Shown here in pieces: positions 22,360 through 31,527 of a stretch of DNA of 64,000 nt (within the stretch, counting starts at the first letter, position 1; the number at the start of each line of letters is the position of its first letter). The translations under genes were made by a program, and so were the position numbers. This DNA is from an uncultured Opitutia bacterium. GTDB lineage: Bacteria > Verrucomicrobiota > Verrucomicrobiia > Opitutales > Opitutaceae. The notes beneath the pieces are model-generated. The model worked only from the letters and a program-made list of their open reading frames with translations, was not told where the DNA came from and searched no databases. The stretch is from NCBI GenBank assembly GCA_903902745.1, contig CAIUWA010000018.1:1-64000 (forward strand), in the 5' to 3' direction.

Positions 22360-22446
22360 AAATTCAACCAAGGCTACTGCCTTGCCTATCCATCAACCTG
22401 TCCTGAATCCGTCCACTCCCAATCGTCCTAGCTCAATCCACCCACC

Positions 22447-23181
22447 ATGAAAAACAATCCGATCAATAATCCGACCGTCGTCTCCCCCGACAAATGGCTC
22501 GCAGCCCGGCGCGAGTTCCTCCGTGAAGAAAAAGAGTTCTTCCGTCTGCGTGACCGCCTCGCCCAACACCGCCGCGAGCTGCCGTGGGTGAAGGTCGACC
22601 AGGCCTACACCTTCGACTCGCCCAACGGTCCGGTGTCGCTGGCCGACCTGTTCGAGGGCCGCAGCCAGCTCATTGTCTATCACTTCATGCTCGCACCCGG
22701 CTGGGAGGAAGGCTGCCGCGGCTGCTCCTACGTGTCGGACCACTTCGACGGCGCACTCCCGCACATGCAGGCCCGCGACGTATCCTTCACGGCGGTTTCC
22801 TCCGCGCCGCTCGACGAGATCCAGCGCTTCCAGGCGCGCATGGGCTGGAAGTTCAACTGGGTGTCTTCGCACGGCACGACGTTCAACCGCGATTTCCGCG
22901 TGTCGTTCACCCCCGCGGAAGTCGAGATCGGCGTGGCCGACTATAATTTCGGCATGAACGAAATCGGCGCCGACGAGATGCCCGGCCTCAGCGTCTTCGC
23001 CCGCGGCGCGGACGGCACCGTCTACCGCACCTACTCCACCTACTCGCGCGGACTCGACCTGCTCATCGGCACCTACAACCTGCTCGATCTCGTGCCGAAG
23101 GGCCGCGACGAGGATGCCGAGGCGCCGATGAAGTGGGTTCGTCTCCACGACCGCTACGACCATGCCGCGCTGGCTACCTGA
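22447..23181 (+). CDS. DUF899 family thioredoxin-like protein
   Basis: This 244-residue protein is of the DUF899 family, distantly thioredoxin-like. Typical features are VVSPDKWLAARREFLREEKEF at the start, LIVYHFMLAPGWEEGCRGCS with a CxxC pair (Cys90, Cys93), and the later DYNFGMNE...GLSVFARG. No signal peptide is present. Its function is unproven; a redox role is only suggested by fold and the CxxC. The last 20 bp overlap the next ORF in another frame. Confidence 0.88.
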   Translation: MKNNPINNPTVVSPDKWLAARREFLREEKEFFRLRDRLAQHRRELPWVKVDQAYTFDSPNGPVSLADLFEGRSQLIVYHFMLAPGWEEGCRGCSYVSDHFDGALPHMQARDVSFTAVSSAPLDEIQRFQARMGWKFNWVSSHGTTFNRDFRVSFTPAEVEIGVADYNFGMNEIGADEMPGLSVFARGADGTVYRTYSTYSRGLDLLIGTYNLLDLVPKGRDEDAEAPMKWVRLHDRYDHAALAT

Positions 23182-23422
23182 TTTCCGCCGGCGCTCCGCG
23201 CTCTGGCTCACGGCGTCAGCGCTGCTTGCGCTGACGCCCAAGTGCCTCTTGTGCCTGCTGGCCTACGCCGGCCTTGGCGCCGCGCTTGGCCTGGGTGGTC
23301 CGGAGATGTGCGGCGCACCGGCCACTTCGACCGGATCTTGGACCGCGGCCCTCGCACCGGTTGGCGTCACCCTTGCAGTCCTCGGATTCCTGACAATCCG
23401 GGTCCGGAAGAAAACCGGCTAA
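23162..23422 (+). CDS. small membrane protein with a CxxC motif
   Basis: This 86-residue protein has two predicted membrane helices (about 12-47 and 60-80) and Cys28/Cys31 in TPKCLLCLLAYAG plus a third cysteine in PEMCGAP. Its start overlaps the DUF899 gene by 20 bp, so coupling is likely. It recalls small MerC-like or metal/thiol-related membrane proteins, but I do not recognise a defined family. It meets the converging DUF1552 gene with stop codons overlapping by 4 bp. Confidence 0.7.
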   Translation: MPRWLPDFRRRSALWLTASALLALTPKCLLCLLAYAGLGAALGLGGPEMCGAPATSTGSWTAALAPVGVTLAVLGFLTIRVRKKTG

Positions 23423-24825
23423 ATATTCCCCAGCCGCCCGCTGGAGTCGCCGAAGCGCTCCACGGTCCGGCCGCCGACGCGGTCCATCATGCTGAGATAA
23501 AGGTTCGAGAGCGGCTGGTCCTTGAACTGCGTGTAACGTCCCGGTTTCAGGGTGCCGCCGCCGCCACCCGCGAGGATGACCGGCAGGTTGGTGTGCGTGT
23601 GCCGGTTGCCGTCGGCATTGCCGCTCCCGTAGATGATCTGCGAATTGTGCAGCAGGGAATTCCCGTCGATGTCCTTGGTCTGCTCCATCTTTTCCAGGAA
23701 ATACCCGAGCTGCCGGACATACCATTGGTCGATCTGCGCGACTTTTTCGATCCAGTCGGGCTTGTTGCCGTGGTGGGTGAGGTTGTGGTGGCCGTCGGCG
23801 ATGCCGATTTCGCTGAAGTCGCGGTTGCTGCCGTCACCGGCGATCATGAACGTGGCCACGCGCGTCGAGTCGGTTTGGAACGCCAGCAGGAGCATGTCAT
23901 ACATCAGCCGGACATATTCCGCGTAGCTCGCCGGGATGCCGTCCGGCACGTCGGCCGCCGGTTGGGGCCGTGCGGCGCGGGAGCGCTCGGCGCTTTGGAT
24001 GCGCAACTCGATGTCGCGGACGCTGCCGAGGTATTCGTCGAGCTTTTGCCGGTCGCGGCCGGACAGGTCCTTCGCGACGCGCTTGGTGTCACTCTGGATG
24101 AAATCGAGGATCGAGCGTTTTTGCGCCTGGCGGGTCAGAAGGTTTTGCGCGCGTTCCTTCGGCGAGCCGGCCCCGAAGAGCCGCTCGAAGAGCAGGCGGG
24201 GATTGATCTCGGGGGTCAGCGGCGTCGTCGGCGAACTCCACGCGAGGTTGTGCTGGTAGACGCAGGCGTAGTCGGTGTCGCAGCCGCCGATGTTCAGGAT
24301 GGTGTCGCAGGACAGCTCCAGCGAGCGGAAGGGCGTAAGGAGACCGACCTGCTGCGCGATGACCTGGTCGGCGGAAACCCCGGCGTGAAAATCCGCGCCA
24401 TTGGTCTTCTTGATGCGCACGCCGGTAAGAAAGGTGCCGTTGGCCCGGGCATGGTCGCCGCCGCCATCCGCCCCGCCATCAGCCGAGAGATCCGTCAGGC
24501 CGCCGAGAACCTGGATGTGGTCCTTCAAGCCGGCGAGGGGTTCCATCGTGCGGTTGAGCGTGAAGTCGGTCCCGCCGCCCGTGGGCCACCACGCGGCCGG
24601 GATCGCGCCGTTGGGAAAATAGAGGAACGCCGTGCGCAGCGGCGCGCCGGTCGCCGTCGTGGCGGCCGTGACCGGGCCACCGGCCGGGACGGTCGCACCC
24701 CATCCTTTGGTCGGAAAAAACGATTCCATCGCCGGCAGCGCCAGGCACACGCCGAGGTTGCGCAGGAAACGGCGGCGGTCCAGGGACGCGGCCGGATGAT
24801 CGGTACGATGGGGCATGGGGTTCAT
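23419..24825 (-). CDS. DUF1552 domain protein, Tat-exported
   Basis: This 468-residue protein begins with a twin-arginine signal (DRRRFLRNLG, residues 16-25) and continues with the DUF1552 pattern: RTAFLYFPNGAIPAAWWP, HIQVLGGLTDLSADGGADGGGDHARA, a central GGCDTDYACVYQHNLAWSS and a late HHNLTHHGNKPDW. The family is widespread in Planctomycetes and Verrucomicrobia, always near DUF1592 cytochromes; the biochemical role is unknown. Export in folded form suggests cofactor or metal loading in the cytoplasm. Its ATG overlaps the stop of the DUF1592 gene upstream (ATGA), so the two form one transcription unit. Confidence 0.9.
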   Translation of the reverse strand: MNPMPHRTDHPAASLDRRRFLRNLGVCLALPAMESFFPTKGWGATVPAGGPVTAATTATGAPLRTAFLYFPNGAIPAAWWPTGGGTDFTLNRTMEPLAGLKDHIQVLGGLTDLSADGGADGGGDHARANGTFLTGVRIKKTNGADFHAGVSADQVIAQQVGLLTPFRSLELSCDTILNIGGCDTDYACVYQHNLAWSSPTTPLTPEINPRLLFERLFGAGSPKERAQNLLTRQAQKRSILDFIQSDTKRVAKDLSGRDRQKLDEYLGSVRDIELRIQSAERSRAARPQPAADVPDGIPASYAEYVRLMYDMLLLAFQTDSTRVATFMIAGDGSNRDFSEIGIADGHHNLTHHGNKPDWIEKVAQIDQWYVRQLGYFLEKMEQTKDIDGNSLLHNSQIIYGSGNADGNRHTHTNLPVILAGGGGGTLKPGRYTQFKDQPLSNLYLSMMDRVGGRTVERFGDSSGRLGNI

Positions 24826-27479
24826 CGAGATGGGCCGGTTTGAGACGTGAGCAAGGCAGGTTTGGCGTCAGGTGTCACTGCGTTTGAGTTCAGTCGCCGC
24901 TGCTGGAACGGTACGGATTCGAGAACTCCCAGCAGGAGCGTGGAAAAGCGCCCGTTGTCCTTCTCGAGCTGACCGACGATGCGGTCCACCGCCGGTACAT
25001 CATAATATTCCATGCCGCGCCCGAGGGCATAGGTGAACAGTTTCTCGGTGAGGGTGCGGTAGAACTCGATCCGGTGACCCTCCACGAGGGCGCGCTTCAC
25101 CTCGCGTACGCCGTTGAATTTCTCCCCCGTGGCCAGTTCTCCCGCGGGCTCGATCGGCACGCCGTTTTCCTGGGTGCGGGCGCGGCCGAAGGCGTTGAAA
25201 TTTTCCAGTGCGAGCCCGAGCGGATCCATCCGGGCGTGGCAGGAGGCGCACTTGGGGTCGGCACGGTGCAGGGCGAGGAGTTCGCGCTGCGTCACAGGGC
25301 GGTCGGCCAGTTTGGCCTGCGCCTCCTCGAGCGCCGGGATATTCGGCGGCGGCGGCGGGGGCGGCGAGCCGAGGATGTTCTCGAGGATCCATTTGCCGCG
25401 CTTGACCGGCGAGGTCCGCGTCGGGTTCGACGTCACGGTCAGGACACTGCCCATCGTGAGCACGCCGCCGCGCAGATCGCCAGGCGGCAGGGTGACCCGG
25501 CGCATTTCCGGTCCGCTGATATTGGGAATGCCGTAGACCGCCGCGAGCTGGTCGTTGACGAACGTGTAGTCGCTGTCGAGGAGTTCGAGCACGCTGCAGT
25601 CGTCATGGATGATGTGGGAGAAGTAAGCTTCCGTCTCGCGCTTCATCGCTGCGCGGATTTCAGGGGTCAAAGCCGTTCCGGACAACACCGCCGGCCCGCG
25701 GCCGCGGCCACGACCGGGCGCGGCGTTGGGTGCCGGCGCTCCGGCGCGGCCCGGAGCCGCGCCCGCCCGGGCGTTGCCCACGGCGACGGGCGCTGCCGCC
25801 GGCGCGGGGCTGACGGCCGGAAGCACCGCGACCACTGCATCCGGCACGGGCGCATCGACCACGACGGCGACCGGGGGCGAACGGGGCGTCTCGCGCGCCA
25901 TGACTTCGGCGGAGTTGATCGGCGTGTCGAGGACGCCGCGGGACTGGAGCCATTGCCCGGAAAAGTTCTCGGCGAGGGCCTGCGCCTTCGGGTCGGCCAG
26001 CATGCGCTGCACCTGCGCGCGGAAATTTTTGCGCAGTTCCCCGCGGGCGGCGAGGCCGGTCAGCTCCTCATCCGGCATCGACGACCACAGGCAATAGGAC
26101 AGGCGCTCCGCCAGGGTGTATTCGTCAACCTGGGCGGACTGCTGCCCGCGCGCGGCTGGCTCCGCGTTTTCGAAGTGGAAGAGAAACCGCGGCGAGGCGA
26201 GCGCCGCGACCATCGCCTGGGCGATGCCCTTTTCAAACGCGTTGCCGGGAGTCGAATAGGTCTTCTCAGCCAGATCGACCAGTTGCTCCACCGTGGCGCG
26301 GTCCACGGGGCGGCGGTAGGCCTTGGTGACAAACCGGGTCAGGGTCTCGCGGGCGTAGGTCCGGCGCGCGGCGGGCTTTTCAGGCGGCACATCACGCGAG
26401 TAGAAGCGCCGGTAGCCGGGCGCCTGCTCCCAGTCCTTCCGGTCGAGCGGACCCTCGAGGCGGACATAGAGAATCTTGTATTCCATCTTGGTCTTCAGCG
26501 GCTGGAGATCCAGCAGCGGCTGGGTGGCGAGGCCGATCTCATGTTCGCCCTGCTCCCAGTGCACGATCCGCTCGTCGTTGTAATACTCGGCATCACTCCA
26601 GTGGTATTCCGCCCGGAAAAATTCCTTGCCGTCGGACAGGCCCGTGATCCGGACCTGCTGCGGGTCGGGATTCGCCTCCCCATCGACCTTGGACGAAATT
26701 ATCACGCGATAATCGCCCGTCGCCTTCGCCTGGTACCGGTGCGTGACGGTGCGCACCTGATAGAACGAGAGGTGCTCGGCGGTTTGCGCCCCGTCGGCCG
26801 TGTGAAAATCCGTGGGGAGGGTGAGTTGCGCCGGGATAACCACGGTGTCCTTCGGCACGCCTTTCTCGACCGCAGCCATGGCGGCCTCGATGAACTTTTC
26901 CATCCGCATCGGCGAAATGCTCAGGACGTCCCCGATGTTGTCGAAGCCGTAGCCGATGTCGTCCGGCGGCAGCGCCGCCTCCGCGTCGAAGTCCACGCCG
27001 AGGAGGTCGCGGATCGTGTTGCGGTACTCGGTGCGATTGAGCCGGCGGACGGTCACGCGACCGGGATCGGGCCTGGCCGGATTGAGGCCGAAGCCGGCCG
27101 TCGTGATCCATTGTTCCAGCACCAGCTGCTCGGCCGCGGTCGGCGGCGCATGATCCGCCGGCGGCATGAGGTGCGAGCGCGTGTTCCGGAGCACCTTGAG
27201 CCACACCTCCGGATTGTGGAGCACCTTGCCCTCGGTCACGAGGTCGTCGAAGGCGAGCCCCGCGCGACTTGAGCCGTCGCCATGACAGTCATAGCAATGC
27301 TCCCGCAAGATCGGCTCAACCATCTTGTGAAACTGGGCCAAGGCGGGATCCTCCGCCGTGCGCGAGGATCGCGATATATCCGCTGCGGTCAGCCGCGGAC
27401 CCATCGCCACAAGCAGGAGGATGGCCATGGCGAAGCCTGGGTTCAGCCTGATTCCAAAACGACGCGCGCGATGACTCAT
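24822..27479 (-). CDS. two-heme DUF1592/DUF1588 cytochrome-like protein (PSD1-type), copy 1
   Basis: This 885-residue exported protein has a signal peptide (about residues 13-34), an N-terminal cytochrome c site HCYDCHGDG (about 62), the DUF1587 motif LNRTEYRNTIRDLLGV, a beta-rich insert (about 200-340), DUF1595 (FVTKAYRRPVDRATVEQLVDLAEKTY), DUF1592 (SYCLWSSMPDEEL), DUF1588 with the second heme site KCASCHARMDPLG (about 745) and DUF1585 at the end. An Ala/Pro/Gly/Arg-rich island (about 546-600) interrupts DUF1592. Electron transfer is inferred from two CxxCH sites. The start at 27479 follows a GCAGGAA Shine-Dalgarno-like stretch; an in-frame ATG 10 codons earlier is less likely. Confidence 0.9.
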   Translation of the reverse strand: MSHRARRFGIRLNPGFAMAILLLVAMGPRLTAADISRSSRTAEDPALAQFHKMVEPILREHCYDCHGDGSSRAGLAFDDLVTEGKVLHNPEVWLKVLRNTRSHLMPPADHAPPTAAEQLVLEQWITTAGFGLNPARPDPGRVTVRRLNRTEYRNTIRDLLGVDFDAEAALPPDDIGYGFDNIGDVLSISPMRMEKFIEAAMAAVEKGVPKDTVVIPAQLTLPTDFHTADGAQTAEHLSFYQVRTVTHRYQAKATGDYRVIISSKVDGEANPDPQQVRITGLSDGKEFFRAEYHWSDAEYYNDERIVHWEQGEHEIGLATQPLLDLQPLKTKMEYKILYVRLEGPLDRKDWEQAPGYRRFYSRDVPPEKPAARRTYARETLTRFVTKAYRRPVDRATVEQLVDLAEKTYSTPGNAFEKGIAQAMVAALASPRFLFHFENAEPAARGQQSAQVDEYTLAERLSYCLWSSMPDEELTGLAARGELRKNFRAQVQRMLADPKAQALAENFSGQWLQSRGVLDTPINSAEVMARETPRSPPVAVVVDAPVPDAVVAVLPAVSPAPAAAPVAVGNARAGAAPGRAGAPAPNAAPGRGRGRGPAVLSGTALTPEIRAAMKRETEAYFSHIIHDDCSVLELLDSDYTFVNDQLAAVYGIPNISGPEMRRVTLPPGDLRGGVLTMGSVLTVTSNPTRTSPVKRGKWILENILGSPPPPPPPNIPALEEAQAKLADRPVTQRELLALHRADPKCASCHARMDPLGLALENFNAFGRARTQENGVPIEPAGELATGEKFNGVREVKRALVEGHRIEFYRTLTEKLFTYALGRGMEYYDVPAVDRIVGQLEKDNGRFSTLLLGVLESVPFQQRRLNSNAVTPDAKPALLTSQTGPSR

Positions 27480-27602
27480 GGGAATTCCTGCAAGGGGGCA
27501 AAACAACATCCGGGGTATGCGGGCATAACCAGCCAGCTCAAGGTTGGGCGGGCAAGCAAATGAGCATCCATGGGATCAAGGGTGAGTGGTTCATTTTGCA
27601 CT

Positions 27603-27653
27603 CGTAGTCCCGGCTTCAGCCGGAATTTCGGACCGGCTGAAGCCGGGACTACG
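27603..27653. repeat. perfect 21-bp stem hairpin
   Basis: CGTAGTCCCGGCTTCAGCC and two more G residues (27603-27623) pair perfectly with 27633-27653 around a 9-nt loop. There is no T tract. It lies between the DUF1592 gene start and the DoxX-like gene and would form a very stable structure in RNA from either strand. Confidence 0.85.
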
Positions 27654-27758
27654 AACCGGAAGACCTCAAGCTGTGCCATCACCCAAAACCTCGACCGCTT
27701 GCCAAAGGTCTGTCTCACTCGTCCGAAATCGCAGTCCCTACCCACCGAGGAAAAATCC

Positions 27759-28157
27759 ATGGAATCAAACACCCCGCTCTCCCCCGTCTCGAAGAAAGCG
27801 CTCTGGACCGGCCGCATCCTGAGCGCGATCCCGGTGCTGATGCTGCTCCTCAGCGCCGCCATGAAGTTTGCCAAGCCACCCAGCGTCACGGAAGGCTTTG
27901 TCCAGCTCGGCTGGCCGCTCACTTCCATCGTCGGCCTGGGCATTCTCGAACTCGTCTGCACGATCCTGTACATGATTCCGCGCACCGCAGTGCTGGGAGC
28001 CATCCTGGTCACCGCCTATCTCGGCGGCGCGATTGCCACCACCCTGCGGTTGGGCGATCCCGCGTCGGCCTTCACGGTCCTTCTGGGCGTGATGGTGTGG
28101 GGCGGACTCTACCTGCGCGACCCGCGCCTGCGCGCACTCATTCCGCTCACGCGCTAA
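27759..28157 (+). CDS. DoxX-like membrane protein
   Basis: This 132-residue protein has four hydrophobic segments (LWTGRILSAIPVLMLLLSAAM, STIVGLGILELVCTIL-like, TAVLGAILVTAYLGGAIATTL and AFTVLLGVMVWGGLYL), the layout of DoxX-like/DUF4267 proteins. The ATG at 27759 follows CGAGG by 8 bp, one of the few good ribosome sites here. The ORF is open for 63 codons upstream over a hairpin repeat; that part is not coding-like. The function is unknown. Confidence 0.8.
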   Translation: MESNTPLSPVSKKALWTGRILSAIPVLMLLLSAAMKFAKPPSVTEGFVQLGWPLTSIVGLGILELVCTILYMIPRTAVLGAILVTAYLGGAIATTLRLGDPASAFTVLLGVMVWGGLYLRDPRLRALIPLTR

Positions 28158-28220
28158 GGCAGCGAGCCTTTTCTCGCGAAGCCGCAAAGAAGGCGAAGGG
28201 TGATCCCATCGTCGTAAGAG

Positions 28221-28319
28221 GTTTCGCGCAGAGGCGCCGTGACGCAGAGCCGGCAGAAACCCCCTGAAGGTTTGAATGCCTGAGGGTTTTCTCCGCGCCC
28301 CTGCGCCTCTGCGCGAAAC
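28221..28319. repeat. TTTCGCGCAGAGGCGC inverted repeat (family E, copy 1)
   Basis: GTTTCGCGCAGAGGCG (28221-28236) and its exact reverse complement (28304-28319) bracket about 67 bp that includes GACGCAGAGC and a small CTGAAGG/TGAGGG hairpin. A relative stands on the other side of the next gene at 30229-30347. Confidence 0.85.
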
Positions 28320-28387
28320 CGATCCGGTGTCCGGGCCCTTGGTTTTAAACGTTTGCGGGCCGGAAGGGCCCGACCTTTGCTTTTTGC

Positions 28388-30208
28388 ATGGCGAAACCCC
28401 GTCCCGTCCCCGCCGCGAGCCCCGCGCCCGCCCGGTCCGGGAACCTGAAGGCGGCCGTCCTGCTGTCCCTTGCGACCCTGTTCGCCTATCTGCCTTCGTT
28501 CCGGGGGGAGATCATCTGGAACGACAGCGACTACATCACCGCCCCGGAACTGCGCTCCCTCTCCGGCCTTGGGGAGATCTGGACCAAGCTCGGGGCCACC
28601 GAGCAATACTACCCTCTTCTCCACAGTTTCTTCTGGTTCCAGCACCAGCTCTGGGGCGACCACACCTTCGGCTACCATCTGGTCACCCTTCTTCTCCACA
28701 CCTCCGCCGCCATCCTCTTCGCCCTGGTCCTCCAACGGCTCGCCATCCCTGGCGCTTGGATCGGAGCCCTGATTTTCGCCCTCCATCCCGTCCACGTCGA
28801 ATCCGTCGCCTGGATCACCGAGCAGAAGAACACCCTCTCGATCGTCTTCTATCTACTCGCGGCCCTGTTGTATCTCCGCTTCGACCAGACCCGCAGTTCC
28901 AAGACCTACGCTTTCGCCTTCACCTGGTTCGTCCTCTCTCTCCTCTGCAAAACCGTCACCGCCTCCCTGCCGGCTGCTCTCCTCGTAGCCTTCTGGTCGA
29001 AACGGGGCCGGCTCGACTGGCGCCGGGACTGGATGCCCCTGATCCCTTGGCTGGCTACCGGCGCCGCCATCGGCTTGTTTACCAGTTGGGTCGAACAACA
29101 CTACCTCGGAGCTAAGGGCCAGGACTTCAACCTGCCTTTGTTGGAACGCGGCCTCATCGCCGGCCGGGCGATCTGGTTCTACCTGGGCAACCTCATCTGG
29201 CCCTTCAACCTCAACTTCATCTATCCCCGCTGGGTGCCGGACCACACTGTCTGGAGGCAGTGGCTCTTCCCCCTCGGCGTGTTCCTGGTCCTCCTCGGCC
29301 TTTGGGCCCTTCGGCATCGCAGTCGCGCACCGCTCGCCGCGTGTCTCTTCTTCATCGGCTCGCTGTTCCCGGTCCTCGGCTTCGTCAACCTCTACGGCGC
29401 ACTCTACTCCTTCGTCTGGGACCATTGGCAGTATCTGCCCGACTTGGGACCGATCGCCTTGGCCGCCGCCGGCCTCGCCCTCGCTTGGGAGCGGCTCGCA
29501 CCGCGCCTCCGCGGGATGGGCCCTGTGCTGGTCTCAGTTCTCGCACTCGGCCTCGGCGCCCTCACTTGGGCGCACTGCGGCATGTTCCACGATGACATCA
29601 CGCTCTACCGCGAGACCCTCCGCCGCAACCCGGGCGCCTGGATGGCGCAGTACAATCTGGGAAACATCCTGGTGAAAATTCCCGGACAGGAAGTGGAGGC
29701 GATCGCGCATTATGAAGCGACTCTGCGCCTCAAGCCCGATCACGCGGGAGCACACACCAATCTGGGCAACATCCTGAAAGCCATGCCCGGCCGACTGCCG
29801 GATGCGATCACCCACTATCAGGCGGCGTTGCAGATCAACCCGGCCATCGCCGAATCCCATTACAATCTGGCTTCCGCGCTCGCGATCATTCCCGAGCGCC
29901 TGCCGGAGGCGATTGCGGAGTTTGAAGCGGCGCTCCGGATCTCACCCCAAGTCGCGGAGGTACATTACAACCTGGGCAACGTCCTGATGAAAACACCCGG
30001 CCGGCTGCCGGACGCGATCGTCCAATATCGGGAGGCGGTGCGGATCAACCCCGGTCTGGCAGAAGCGCACTATAACCTGGGGATCGCCCTCATCAGCGAC
30101 CCGCGACTGGTCCCCGAGGCCATTCCCCATCTTGAGGCGGCACTCCGGATCAAGGACTTTCCCCTCGCCCGCCAAATCCTGGACCGCTGGCACGCGGCCC
30201 AGCGATAA
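28388..30208 (+). CDS. TMTC-like membrane protein with TPR repeats, second copy
   Basis: This 606-residue protein has a multi-span membrane core (about residues 22-390) and about five TPR units from about residue 410 (AQYNLGNILVK, AHTNLGNILKA, SHYNLASALAI, VHYNLGNVLMK, AHYNLGIALIS). IIWNDSDYITAP after the first helix and HPVHVESVAWITEQKNTLS are hallmark loops of TMTC-type GT-C proteins. Protein O-mannosylation or another lipid-linked sugar transfer is an inference. It stands alone, flanked on both sides by family E repeats. Compared with the 11747-13666 protein the motif is ND rather than DD. Confidence 0.78.
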   Translation: MAKPRPVPAASPAPARSGNLKAAVLLSLATLFAYLPSFRGEIIWNDSDYITAPELRSLSGLGEIWTKLGATEQYYPLLHSFFWFQHQLWGDHTFGYHLVTLLLHTSAAILFALVLQRLAIPGAWIGALIFALHPVHVESVAWITEQKNTLSIVFYLLAALLYLRFDQTRSSKTYAFAFTWFVLSLLCKTVTASLPAALLVAFWSKRGRLDWRRDWMPLIPWLATGAAIGLFTSWVEQHYLGAKGQDFNLPLLERGLIAGRAIWFYLGNLIWPFNLNFIYPRWVPDHTVWRQWLFPLGVFLVLLGLWALRHRSRAPLAACLFFIGSLFPVLGFVNLYGALYSFVWDHWQYLPDLGPIALAAAGLALAWERLAPRLRGMGPVLVSVLALGLGALTWAHCGMFHDDITLYRETLRRNPGAWMAQYNLGNILVKIPGQEVEAIAHYEATLRLKPDHAGAHTNLGNILKAMPGRLPDAITHYQAALQINPAIAESHYNLASALAIIPERLPEAIAEFEAALRISPQVAEVHYNLGNVLMKTPGRLPDAIVQYREAVRINPGLAEAHYNLGIALISDPRLVPEAIPHLEAALRIKDFPLARQILDRWHAAQR

Positions 30209-30228
30209 CTCCGGGTTTCAGGAAATTA

Positions 30229-30347
30229 TTTCGCGCTGAGGCGCAAGGACGCAGAGCGGGAGCAGGATGAGGGATACAAAGCGGGCCAGCGCTTAAAATT
30301 CATTCATCACTTCGCTTGCTCCGCGCCTTTGCGCCTCTGCGCGAAAC
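30229..30347. repeat. TTTCGCGC-type inverted repeat (family E, copy 2)
   Basis: TTTCGCGCTGAGGCGCAAG at the left end is mirrored by TTTGCGCCTCTGCGCGAAA at the right end, with GGACGCAGAGC next to the left arm as in copy 1. Confidence 0.82.
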
Positions 30348-30368
30348 CAGTTTGAATCCGTGTCCGCC

Positions 30369-31322
30369 TTACAGCCCGAGTTTCTTCCGGGTGAAGGGAC
30401 GGGCAAATGCCGCCGGCGGATTGTGTGCGGTGGCCAGGCCGTGGGCCTTCGTGTAAAGCTCCTTGGCCTTGTCCGCCTGCCCCAACTTCTCGTGGGTCAT
30501 CGCCAGCTGACTCGTCATGAACGGATCGCTGGCGTTGGCCGCCACGGCCTTCGTCAGTTCCGTCTCCGCCGTCTTCAGGTCATTCGTGTAGAGGGCGACG
30601 TAGCCGACCAGATAGGGGAAGTAACGCTCCTGCTGCGCGGCCATGGAGGGATCGCCATCCAGCGCTTTCCGCGCCACCGCGATCTGCCGCTGGGCCTCGG
30701 CTTTGTCCCCGCGCCTCGCCGCGACCCGGCCGAGCGCATGCGCCAGGCGGTAGTCCCACAGGCTTTTCGGGTGCGTCTTCGGTTCCGGTTCCTTGAGTCC
30801 CAGCTCGGTGCCCTTGCGATACCAAAGCTCGGCGGCGGCAAGATCGCCGGAGTCGATGCAAACCCGCGCCGCTTCGTTCGCCATCTCGCCCTGCTGGTAA
30901 AAAGCATTCTGCGGCTCGGCGGCCTCGCGCGTCACCCAATAGGCGATCACGAGCTGCTCGTATTTCACGGTGTTCGCGCTGTCGCCGTCGAAGGCGTACG
31001 ACATCGCCATCGCGCGCTGCGCCACCGCCTTCGCCGCCGGGTCGGCCGCCGTGTCGATGCGCTGCTGCCAGATCGCGCGCGCCTCCGCCGTAACGCCCAG
31101 CACGTCGAGCAGGTTGGCCGCCGCCGCCGAGGTAGGCGTGGCGGTCACTTCGCGCCGCACCGCAGTGAGCGCCTCGGTGGTCTTGCCGGCGCGGATCAAC
31201 TCGGAGGCTTCGCGAAGGTTGGCCGACTGCTGGTTGCCTTGGGCCGCGAGGAAACCGGGGGTGGCGAGCAAGGCGAAGAGGGGGAGGTGCAAACCGCGGG
31301 CGAATCGGATCAGTGTATTCAT
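30369..31322 (-). CDS. exported TPR-repeat protein of unknown function
   Basis: This 317-residue protein has a signal peptide (LHLPLFALLATPGFLAAQG, cleavage near residue 28) and several TPR-like helix pairs (ANLREASELIRAGKTTEAL, DYRLAHALGRVAARRGDKAEAQ, YLVGYVALYTNDLKTAETEL, SQLAMTHEKLGQADKAKELY). It probably acts as a periplasmic scaffold. I chose the ATG at 31322 over the GTG/ATG 66 codons upstream because the signal peptide begins there and the upstream part is repeat-derived. Confidence 0.7.
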   Translation of the reverse strand: MNTLIRFARGLHLPLFALLATPGFLAAQGNQQSANLREASELIRAGKTTEALTAVRREVTATPTSAAAANLLDVLGVTAEARAIWQQRIDTAADPAAKAVAQRAMAMSYAFDGDSANTVKYEQLVIAYWVTREAAEPQNAFYQQGEMANEAARVCIDSGDLAAAELWYRKGTELGLKEPEPKTHPKSLWDYRLAHALGRVAARRGDKAEAQRQIAVARKALDGDPSMAAQQERYFPYLVGYVALYTNDLKTAETELTKAVAANASDPFMTSQLAMTHEKLGQADKAKELYTKAHGLATAHNPPAAFARPFTRKKLGL

Positions 31323-31422
31323 GGGGTATGGGATAAGGCCAAAACCGTAGTGGCGCGCGAAAGCCGCGCGCAAGGCGCCAAACCGGGAACGGAAAAATTC
31401 CGCAAATTTCCAACGGAGCCGT

Positions 31423-31470
31423 TGTAGGCCACCTCGCTGAGGTGGCACCAGGTCACCGACCTGGCCTACA
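31423..31470. repeat. TGTAGGCCA intergenic hairpin
   Basis: TGTAGGCCA at the left and TGGCCTACA at the right bracket two inner hairpins (CCACCTCGCTGAGGTGG and CCAGGTCACCGACCTGG). It is another REP-like element just upstream of the TPR protein gene. Confidence 0.7.
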
Positions 31471-31493
31471 GCTCGGCATCCATTAGACTGGGC

Positions 31494-31518
31494 GAAAAAG
31501 CGGGTCGGAGACCCGCCC
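31494..31518 (-). terminator. Rho-independent terminator of the ThuA-like gene
   Basis: On the minus strand GCGGGTC pairs with GACCCGC around a 3-nt loop and runs into TTTTT. It begins about 10 bp after the ThuA-like stop codon. Confidence 0.75.
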
Positions 31519-31527
31519 ACCCCGGCG

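Noticed and set aside
25074-27272. 732-codon plus-strand frame opposite the first DUF1592 gene
   Set aside because: Antisense shadow of a clearly conserved gene; no signal or domain.
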